A stretch of 6,652 nt of DNA from an uncultured Bacilli bacterium (GTDB taxonomy: Bacteria > Bacillota_I > Bacilli_A > RF39 > UBA660). Made by a program: the position numbers and the translations under genes. The notes under the pieces were generated by a model. That model did not search any database. It was given only the letters and a program-made list of their open reading frames with translations, and was not told the DNA's origin. The stretch is taken from the NCBI GenBank assembly GCA_947631655.1, contig CANRME010000068.1, positions 1 through 6,652 of the forward strand, read 5' to 3'. Position 1 is the first letter of the stretch. Each line of letters starts with the position of its first letter. Below, in pieces: positions 1-5,357 of this stretch.

Positions 1-914
1 ATAATACTTAAATTATTTGTAGTTAATTCTTGGTAATCGTCTTTATTATAGAAAGCTATTTTTTCATCATCAATACTTAAAGTAGTACCAATAAATGTGT
101 CAAATATACCTTCCCGATAAGCAACTAATTCCATATTTTTAATTAATAATGGTTCATTTAAGATAATATCTTTAAGTTCTTCTTCTGTAGTATTTAATAC
201 CTTAGCTAGATTTGTTAAAATATCTTTTTCATTACTAATATTAGTTTTAAGACTCTCATATAATTTTTCTAATTTTTCTTCATTTAAAGTAATTCTATAA
301 GCTTTAACATCTTCCTTTTTCTCATTAATAGTAATAACTTCTTTGCTAACTTCTATATCTTTTTCCGTAATATAATCATCTAAAGTATCTTTTAAAACTA
401 TTAAAATATTTCGCATATCATTATAGAAATCAATATTATTACTAGGTATTTCTATCTTCGTTTCATTAGGTATTTCTATTACTTTACTAAATAGTTTAGG
501 AGAAGATAAATAAAGATTTTGGTTATTATAATTTAAATTAACATCCAAAATATTTTCTTTAGTATTAGCAAGTAAAGCTTTTAAAGTATAAAGATTATTT
601 TGATAATCAGCCCCAAAGTCTAAGGATAGATTATAATCTTTAAACATTTTTAAATTTTCATCTTCAGAATCAATATTAACTTTACTATGAAGTAGAAAAG
701 CATCTTTAGTTAGATCATGAATCGGTACCACATCTTCTATTTCACTAATGGTATCATTTAAGTTGTTATAAATATTATTTAAAGCACTAGTAAATACTTT
801 TTTGTTATTTCCTAAAAAGAAGAAATAAGCTCCTATAATAATTACTCCTAAAACAAGAATTGAAGCGATAATAACATATAAACCGGAATTTTTCTCCTTT
901 GTATTATTTTCCAT
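1..914 (-). CDS. Membrane-anchored protein of unknown function, 5' part only
   Basis: An open frame on the minus strand starts at ATG 914-912 and continues through the left edge, giving 304 complete codons without a stop; the C-terminus is outside the window. The start is supported by GAAAGGAG (minus strand, seven bases before the ATG). Residues 1-10 (MENNTKEKNS) are polar, residues 11-35 (GLYVIIASI...AYFFFLG) form one hydrophobic helix, and the rest is hydrophilic, rich in Asn, Asp, Glu and Lys, with alternating short strands and helices (LYTLKALL, LYLSSPKLF, AYRITLNEEKLEKLYESL). This suggests a type II single-pass or signal-anchored protein with a large extracellular domain. Similar-looking N-anchored proteins of low-GC Firmicutes are known mostly as uncharacterised families; I do not recognise this one and assign no function. 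It is divergent from the helicase gene and shares the 108-base control region. Confidence 0.85.
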   Translation of the reverse strand, partial: MENNTKEKNSGLYVIIASILVLGVIIIGAYFFFLGNNKKVFTSALNNIYNNLNDTISEIEDVVPIHDLTKDAFLLHSKVNIDSEDENLKMFKDYNLSLDFGADYQNNLYTLKALLANTKENILDVNLNYNNQNLYLSSPKLFSKVIEIPNETKIEIPSNNIDFYNDMRNILIVLKDTLDDYITEKDIEVSKEVITINEKKEDVKAYRITLNEEKLEKLYESLKTNISNEKDILTNLAKVLNTTEEELKDIILNEPLLIKNMELVAYREGIFDTFIGTTLSIDDEKIAFYNKDDYQELTTNNLSI

Positions 915-951
915 TTAAACTCCTTTCTTATTTATATCATATCATACTTAA

Positions 952-968
952 CCAATTTTTAAAATTGG
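952..968. promoter_or_regulatory. Perfect palindrome between divergent genes, possible operator
   Basis: CCAATTTT-T-AAAATTGG is an exact inverted repeat with 8-base arms around one central T. It lies four bases upstream of the helicase -35 box and within the presumed promoter of the minus-strand gene (a weak -10-like TATGAT on the minus strand at 946-941, with TTGCCA at 971-966 and a long 19-base spacer). A one-base loop makes an RNA hairpin unlikely and a dimeric repressor site more likely. In AT-rich DNA a chance palindrome is possible, so the operator role is inference. Confidence 0.35.
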
Positions 969-972
969 CAAT

Positions 973-1000
973 TTGCTTTTTCTTCCAAACTTTATATAAT
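973..1000 (+). promoter_or_regulatory. Sigma-A type promoter of the helicase gene
   Basis: TTGCTT (973-978) and a perfect TATAAT (995-1000) are separated by 16 bases. Transcription would begin near 1007, leaving only about 16 bases before the start codon, nearly all of it ribosome binding site (AGGAGGA at 1010-1016). Confidence 0.6.
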
Positions 1001-1022
1001 TACCTTTTTAGGAGGAATATCT

Positions 1023-2552
1023 ATGGAATTTAAAGTTGGTAAATATATTTTAGATGAAGAACAAACTAAATGTGTCTTAGAAAATGCAAAACATCTTCTC
1101 GTAGTAGCGGGAGCTGGTTCTGGTAAAACTCTAACTATTCTAGGAAAAATATATCATTTAATTTATGACTTAAATATCCCTAGAGAAGAAATTATTGGCA
1201 TTTCCTTTACAAAGGCTTCCTCTTTAAGTTTAAAAGAAAAAATAAAAAAAGAATTTAACTTAGATATGAATGTCTATACTTTTCATAAATTAGCTTTAGA
1301 AATTTTACAAGATAAAAAATATGAAATAGCTAGTGATGAATTACTTATGGATATTGTTTATAAATTTTTAAAAATTGATATTCTAGAAAACAAAGTTTTA
1401 TTTAAAAAACTCTTAAAATATTATAATTTAAAAGATGTAAAAGCTTATCAACGTTTTTGGCATACTAATTATCCGGAAATAACATCTTTGATTAATTTAA
1501 TCATTACTTTTATTAATTTATTTAAATGTAATAATTATGAACTGAAAGATTTTTTAAAATTTCAAAAACAAATTAAAAGACTTACAAATTTTAACTATTT
1601 TAAAGAAAAAACTTTACTAATTTTAATATTAAATTGCTATCTTACTTATGAAAAATATAAAAGGGAAAATAACGAAATTGATTTTAATGATATGTTAATA
1701 TTAGCTACTAAATATGTCAAAGAAAATGGTTTTAATAAGCCTTTAAAATACTTAATAATCGATGAGTACCAAGATACTTCTTTAGTAAGGTTTAATTTAG
1801 TAAGAGAAATTCTTAAAAGTACAAAAGCAAATTTAATGGTTGTCGGAGATGATTTCCAATCTATCTATCGTTTTACGGGATGTGAGTTATCTTTATTTTT
1901 AAATTTTACGAAGTATTTTTCCGATACGAAGATTTTAAAAATTCAAAATACTTATCGTAATAGTAAAGAATTAATTGCGGTTGCGGGAAATTTTGTAATG
2001 CAAAATAAAGACCAAATGGTAAAAGAATTAAAATCTAATAAAAGTCTAAATAAACCAATTGAGATAGTCTTTTATCAAAATAAAGAAAATAAATTAAAAG
2101 AATTAATTTTAGAAATATATAATAAAACTAATCATGAAATTATGATATTAGGTCGTAATAATAAGGATATTTATAATTTTATCAATAAAGATTTTAAATT
2201 GGAGGGAGAAAAGCTAATTTTATTAAGCAATCCCGAAATTAACATTACTTATCTTACAGTCCATAAATCTAAAGGACTAGAAAGTGAAGAAGTAATCTTA
2301 ATTAATTTAACGGATGATATTTTGGGTTTTCCTTCGAAATTAGAAGATGCTAAAATCTTAAGATTAGTTTCTCTAGACAAAAGTAAATTTCCCTATGATG
2401 AAGAAAGAAGATTATTTTATGTTGCTTTAACGAGAACTAAAAATAAAGTTTATTTATTAACTCCTAAAAAGAATCCTAGTATTTTTGTTAAAGAACTTGT
2501 TAGAGATTATCATAGCAGTATTAATATTAGGTATATTTACAAAATAATATAA
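1023..2552 (+). CDS. UvrD/Rep superfamily 1A helicase, helicase IV-like, short form
   Basis: Predicted ATP-dependent 3'-5' DNA helicase of 509 residues, acting on DNA in the cytoplasm. All SF1A motifs are present: Q motif DEEQ (Q14), Walker A GAGSGKT (30-36), motif Ia SFTKAS (61-66), TFHKLA (86-91), motif II DEYQD (247-251), motif III GDDFQSIYRF (275-284), motif IV YRNS (R312), motif V TVHKSKGLE (412-420) and motif VI EERRLFYVALTRTK (460-473, arginine finger R471). The GDDFQSIYRFTG sequence, the spacing of only about 100 residues between motifs IV and V (no UvrD-size 2B domain), the GFP before motif VI and the ending NPSIFVKEL resemble E. coli helicase IV (HelD), which carries roughly 180 further N-terminal residues that are absent here. 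The start is fixed by AGGAGGA seven bases upstream; the Q motif follows at residue 11, so no N-terminal domain is hidden. No terminator follows; its last codons hold the next promoter. Role in repair is inferred from the family. Confidence 0.9.
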   Translation: MEFKVGKYILDEEQTKCVLENAKHLLVVAGAGSGKTLTILGKIYHLIYDLNIPREEIIGISFTKASSLSLKEKIKKEFNLDMNVYTFHKLALEILQDKKYEIASDELLMDIVYKFLKIDILENKVLFKKLLKYYNLKDVKAYQRFWHTNYPEITSLINLIITFINLFKCNNYELKDFLKFQKQIKRLTNFNYFKEKTLLILILNCYLTYEKYKRENNEIDFNDMLILATKYVKENGFNKPLKYLIIDEYQDTSLVRFNLVREILKSTKANLMVVGDDFQSIYRFTGCELSLFLNFTKYFSDTKILKIQNTYRNSKELIAVAGNFVMQNKDQMVKELKSNKSLNKPIEIVFYQNKENKLKELILEIYNKTNHEIMILGRNNKDIYNFINKDFKLEGEKLILLSNPEINITYLTVHKSKGLESEEVILINLTDDILGFPSKLEDAKILRLVSLDKSKFPYDEERRLFYVALTRTKNKVYLLTPKKNPSIFVKELVRDYHSSINIRYIYKII

Positions 2553-2564
2553 TTATGATATATT
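2536..2564 (+). promoter_or_regulatory. Extended -10 promoter of the leader RNA and ASCH-deaminase gene
   Basis: TTTACA (2536-2541), a 17-base spacer, the extended TG at 2556-2557 and TATATT (2559-2564) form a strong promoter. It overlaps the last codons of the helicase gene. Transcription should start near 2571, giving a leader of about 150 bases. A close copy of this promoter lies upstream of aspS at 3480-3508. Confidence 0.65.
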
Positions 2565-2604
2565 GTTAATGTAAATTTATTCGAAAGAAAGGAGTGTGAT
2601 TAAG

Positions 2605-2661
2605 ATGAAAAATTTACAAAATATTGTAATGCGGAAATTAATCACACTCCTAAATTTTTAG
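2605..2661 (+). CDS. Candidate 18-residue leader peptide
   Basis: ATG 2605 to TAG 2659-2661 encodes MKNLQNIVMRKLITLLNF. A good ribosome binding site, AAAGGAG (2588-2594), lies ten bases upstream, slightly farther than the six to nine bases seen for other genes here. The peptide is short, basic and hydrophobic, with no run of a single amino acid that would suggest amino-acid starvation control. Its coding sequence is itself the switch: codons 8-11 form the 5' strand of the 12-bp antiterminator-like pairing, codons 12-16 contain the 3' strand of the 13-bp stem, and the 5' strand of that stem covers the peptide's own ribosome binding site. This arrangement is like leader peptides of inducible antibiotic-resistance genes in Firmicutes. 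It could also be a chance ORF inside a structured RNA. Confidence 0.45.
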   Translation: MKNLQNIVMRKLITLLNF

Positions 2662-2682
2662 GAATATTCTTTTAGATGAAGT

Positions 2683-2707
2683 TTCTGCATTACGCAGAAT
2701 TTTTATT
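2683..2707 (+). terminator. Attenuator-like intrinsic terminator hairpin before the deaminase gene
   Basis: TTCTGC (2683-2688), loop ATTAC, GCAGAA (2694-2699), followed by TTTTTATTT up to the ribosome binding site. The stem is only 6 bp with three G-C pairs, so termination may be partial. Its 5' strand and loop can instead pair with 2626-2637. It may also stop readthrough from the helicase gene, which has no other terminator. Confidence 0.5.
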
Positions 2708-2721
2708 TAGGAGGAATTTTT

Positions 2722-3474
2722 ATGATAATGGAATTAAATATAAATGATCGAGCTGCGTTAGCTATTAAAAATAAGAGTAAAAGAGTAGAAATAAGAACGA
2801 GTAAAGATGATGATAAAGATTATAGTAAGTTAAAAGTAAATGATCTTATAAAGTTTAATAGTAATAATATGGGAATATTTTATGTTAAAGTAACAGAAGT
2901 AAACCACTATGATACCTTAGAAGAATTATTTACTTTAGAGGGAACTAAGTATACAACTTCTTCTACGAATGATAAAGAAGAAGCTATCAAAAATGTAAAT
3001 AAACTTGATGGATATGAAAAGGCTATTAAAGAAAAGGGAGTATATGCTATTCATATAGAATATTTGTATAGTGAAAATACGGTGTGGGAAGAATTATATG
3101 AAAAAGCAAAAAATATAAAAAATCCTCGTGATGTATCCGGAATGATTAGTGCCGGTGGAGTAGGAGCGGCGATCCTTACCAAAAACCATCATATTTATCT
3201 AGGGGTATGTATTGATACATCATGCTCTTTAGGTATGTGTGCGGAGAGAAACGCTATTGCTAATATGATTACTAATGGGGAAGAGGAAATTATAAAATTA
3301 GTATGTATTGATTCTAAGGATGAAATTGTTTTTCCTTGTGGAGCTTGCAGGGAATATCTAATGCAACTATCTAAAAATAGTAAAGATATCGAAATATTAA
3401 AAAATATTAAGTCCAAAGAAATAGTAAAATTAGAAGAATTAATACCTAATTGGTGGGGAAAAGATGTTGTATAA
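2722..3474 (+). CDS. ASCH domain fused to cytidine-deaminase-like domain
   Basis: 250-residue cytoplasmic two-domain protein. Residues 1-114 look like an ASCH (PUA-like) domain: the K20-x-x-E23-x-R25 motif, then LKVNDLIKF, strand FYVKVTEV, and the acidic segment DTLEELF, as in short Firmicute ASCH proteins. Residues 121-250 form a zinc-dependent deaminase: VGAAILT (147-153), CAERNA (C173 zinc ligand, E175 catalytic) and PCGACRE (205-211, C206 and C209 zinc ligands), ending LEELIPNWWG. The N-x-E substrate motif of classical cytidine deaminase is replaced by C163-I-D165, so free cytidine need not be the substrate. The ASCH fold binds RNA or, in E. coli YqfB, hydrolyses N4-acetylcytidine; YqfB's catalytic Thr corresponds here to E23. 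AGGAGG (2709-2714) seven bases upstream supports ATG 2722 over 2728. No terminator follows, so aspS is probably partly cotranscribed. Deaminase chemistry is well supported; the substrate is unknown. Confidence 0.88.
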   Translation: MIMELNINDRAALAIKNKSKRVEIRTSKDDDKDYSKLKVNDLIKFNSNNMGIFYVKVTEVNHYDTLEELFTLEGTKYTTSSTNDKEEAIKNVNKLDGYEKAIKEKGVYAIHIEYLYSENTVWEELYEKAKNIKNPRDVSGMISAGGVGAAILTKNHHIYLGVCIDTSCSLGMCAERNAIANMITNGEEEIIKLVCIDSKDEIVFPCGACREYLMQLSKNSKDIEILKNIKSKEIVKLEELIPNWWGKDVV

Positions 3475-3479
3475 TTAGT

Positions 3480-3508
3480 TTTACAAAAAAAGGTAATTAT
3501 GATATATT
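3480..3508 (+). promoter_or_regulatory. aspS: Extended -10 promoter of aspS
   Basis: TTTACA (3480-3485), a 17-base spacer, TG at 3500-3501 and TATATT (3503-3508) begin six bases after the deaminase stop codon. Transcription should start near 3515, about 23 bases before ATG 3538. It matches the leader promoter at 24 of 29 bases. Confidence 0.65.
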
Positions 3509-3525
3509 ATAAAAAGTATATTTGT

Positions 3526-3533
3526 AAGAGGTG
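3526..3533 (+). promoter_or_regulatory. aspS: Ribosome binding site that fixes the aspS start
   Basis: AAGAGGTG differs by one base from AGGAGGTG and its GAGG ends six bases before ATG 3538. The upstream in-frame ATG at 3499 lies inside the promoter and ahead of the predicted transcription start. Confidence 0.7.
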
Positions 3534-3537
3534 TCCA

Positions 3538-5283
3538 ATGAAAAAGATATTTAATAATACTATTAATATTAAAGATGTAGGTAAAAAGGTAGAACTATAT
3601 GGATGGGTCCAAAAAAAGCGTGATTTAGGTGGTTTAATTTTTATTGATTTACGTGATAGAAGTGGAATAGTGCAATTAGTTGTAAGGCCAGAGAATAGTT
3701 ATTATGAACTTGCTAATAGTTTAAAAAATGAATACGTCATTAGAATTACAGGAAAAGTAGTTGAAAGAGAAAGTAAAAATGAAAAATTGGCGACTGGAGA
3801 TATCGAAGTAAATGTAAGCGAATTAGAAATTATTAATAAGTCTAAAGAAACACCTTTTACCATAACTGATGAGGTGAATGCTTTAGAAGAAACAAGATTA
3901 AAATATCGCTATTTAGATTTAAGAAGAGAAACTTTAAAAAATAATTTTTTAATACGTAATAAAATTACTTTTGCAACCAGAAAGTTTTTAAATAATTTAG
4001 ATTTTGTGGAAGTAGAAACGCCGATACTTTGTAAAAGTACACCGGAAGGAGCTAGGGATTATTTAGTTCCTAGTAGGGTTAACAAAGGCAAATTTTATGC
4101 GTTACCACAATCTCCCCAATTATTTAAACAATTATTAATGGTATCAGGTTTTGAAAGATATTTTCAAATTGCTAAATGCTTTAGAGATGAAGATTTACGG
4201 GCTGATAGACAACCAGAATTTACGCAAATAGATGTAGAAATGTCTTTTGTAGATGAAAATGATGTAATGGAAGTAGGAGAAAAGTTAGTAGCAAATATTT
4301 TTAAAGAAACTAAAAACATCGATATTAAACTACCTCTTATGCGGATGAAATACGATGAAGCAATTAAATACTATGGCTCTGATAAACCAGATTTACGTTT
4401 TGATATGAAAATAAATGATATAACTAAGATATTTAATAATACCGATTTTAACTTATTTAAAAATATAATAGAAAATAAGGGAATTATTAATGCCATTGTC
4501 GTAAAAAATGCTGCTAGTAATTTTTCAAGAAAAGATATTGATAAATTAACCGAGTTTGTAAAAAGTTATAAGGCATCTGGTTTAGCATATATTAAATATC
4601 AAGAAGAAATAACAGGGTCAATTGTTAAAAACTTAAGCGATGCAGAAATTAATTTAATTAAAGATGAATTAAACTTAGAGAATAATGATTTAGTATTTAT
4701 CGTATGTGGAGAAGAAAAAATTGTTAAGACATCTTTAGGAGCATTAAGATGTAAACTTGCCAAAGACTTAAATTTAATTAATAAAGATGAATATAAATTA
4801 TTATGGGTAACTGATTTTCCATGTTTTGAATGGAGTGATGAAGAAAATAGATTCTTAGCATGTCATCATCCGTTTACTTCTCCTAAAGACGAAGATGTGG
4901 ATAAGCTCTTAACCGATAAAGCCAATTGTTATAGTAAAGCTTATGATATTGTTATCAATGGTTATGAAGCTGGTGGAGGATCCATTCGGATTCATGATGA
5001 AGAAGTCCAACAAAAAATGTTTGAAGCTTTAGAATTAACGGAAGAAGATATCAATACTAAATTTGGTTGGTTTGTCGAAGCTTTAAAATATGGTTGCCCT
5101 CCGCATGGTGGTTTTGCCCTAGGTTTAGATAGATTAACTATGTTACTTACCGGAACGGATAATATAAGAGATGTTATTGCTTTTCCAAAAACCGCATCTG
5201 CTACCGACTTAATGTGTGAGTCTCCTTCCGAAGTTGATGATAAACAATTAAGTGAATTACAAATTAAAATTAAAGAAAAATAA
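3538..5283 (+). CDS. aspS: Aspartyl-tRNA synthetase
   Basis: Class II synthetase that charges tRNA-Asp with aspartate in the cytoplasm. From ATG 3538 it is 581 residues, close to the usual size for the bacterial type. Order of domains: N-terminal OB-fold anticodon-binding domain (about 1-105, with GWVQKKRDLGGLIFIDLRDR at 22-41), linker, class II core starting near 130 (RNKIT...VEVETPIL, motif 1), motif 2 around FRDEDLRADRQPEFTQID (215-232), the inserted GAD domain (about 285-400), and motif 3 GGFALGLDRL (524-533, R532). The GAD insert marks the bacterial type. L30 in the OB-fold loop is where non-discriminating enzymes often carry His, so an enzyme specific for tRNA-Asp is weakly favoured. 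A 594-residue version from ATG 3499 adds 13 residues outside the family pattern and starts inside the promoter. An intrinsic terminator follows directly. Readthrough from the deaminase gene is likely. Confidence 0.97.
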   Translation: MKKIFNNTINIKDVGKKVELYGWVQKKRDLGGLIFIDLRDRSGIVQLVVRPENSYYELANSLKNEYVIRITGKVVERESKNEKLATGDIEVNVSELEIINKSKETPFTITDEVNALEETRLKYRYLDLRRETLKNNFLIRNKITFATRKFLNNLDFVEVETPILCKSTPEGARDYLVPSRVNKGKFYALPQSPQLFKQLLMVSGFERYFQIAKCFRDEDLRADRQPEFTQIDVEMSFVDENDVMEVGEKLVANIFKETKNIDIKLPLMRMKYDEAIKYYGSDKPDLRFDMKINDITKIFNNTDFNLFKNIIENKGIINAIVVKNAASNFSRKDIDKLTEFVKSYKASGLAYIKYQEEITGSIVKNLSDAEINLIKDELNLENNDLVFIVCGEEKIVKTSLGALRCKLAKDLNLINKDEYKLLWVTDFPCFEWSDEENRFLACHHPFTSPKDEDVDKLLTDKANCYSKAYDIVINGYEAGGGSIRIHDEEVQQKMFEALELTEEDINTKFGWFVEALKYGCPPHGGFALGLDRLTMLLTGTDNIRDVIAFPKTASATDLMCESPSEVDDKQLSELQIKIKEK

Positions 5284-5286
5284 TAG

Positions 5287-5316
5287 AGAACTTGAAAATA
5301 TTTCGAGTTCTTTTTT
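5287..5316 (+). terminator. aspS: Intrinsic terminator of aspS
   Basis: AGAACTTGAAA (5287-5297) pairs with TTTCGAGTTCT (5301-5311) over 11 bp with one G-U and a three-base loop; six T residues (5311-5316) end the element. It starts three bases after the aspS stop codon. Confidence 0.85.
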
Positions 5317-5336
5317 AGTTATATTTAAAATAAAAT
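5308..5336 (+). promoter_or_regulatory. Weak candidate promoter of dacA
   Basis: TTCTTT (5308-5313), 17 bases, TAAAAT (5331-5336) is the best-spaced pair before dacA. The -35 box is poor and overlaps the terminator T-tract. The region is too AT-rich for a firm call, but dacA needs a promoter after the strong aspS terminator. Confidence 0.3.
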
Positions 5337-5357
5337 ATTTTTAGGAGGAAGTTATAC

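Larger units (their letters stand above)
2571..2721 (+). promoter_or_regulatory. Structured 5' leader: probable attenuator or pseudoknot switch
   Basis: Several long complementarities share sequence and cannot all form together. (a) GGAGTGTGATTAA (2591-2603) pairs perfectly with TTAATCACACTCC (2638-2650), 13 bp. (b) GTAATGCGGAAA (2626-2637), in the loop of (a) and directly abutting its 3' strand, pairs with TTTCTGCATTAC (2682-2693), 12 bp with one G-U. (c) Pairing (b) destroys the terminator-like hairpin 2683-2699. (d) CTCCTAAAT (2647-2655) is an exact complement of ATTTAGGAG (2705-2713), which contains the Shine-Dalgarno of the deaminase gene; its CTCC is tied up in (a). Helices (a) and (b) together make an H-type pseudoknot with no base between the two inner strands. 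I do not recognise it as a known riboswitch or T-box. The ligand or trigger is unknown; an 18-codon ORF inside it suggests ribosome-sensed attenuation. Confidence 0.65.

Noticed and set aside
2570..2618. Complementarity of 2570-2578 with 2610-2618 (9 bp) around the leader ORF start
   Set aside because: Almost all A-T with only one G-C pair, so it is easily explained by chance in this composition; it may be an extra alternative state but I do not claim it.
2649..2662. CCTAAATTTTTAGG local hairpin
   Set aside because: Only about 5 bp with a short loop and overlapping better pairings; not listed as a separate element.
2571..2721. T-box leader (because a tRNA synthetase gene lies downstream)
   Set aside because: The leader is too short, lacks the T-box TGGNACCGCG-like sequence, and is followed by the deaminase gene; aspS has its own separate promoter.
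3195..3416. Open frame of 73 codons on the minus strand
   Set aside because: It lies wholly inside the deaminase domain, opposite its zinc-binding motifs, and the plus-strand protein is clearly real; it is a shadow frame.
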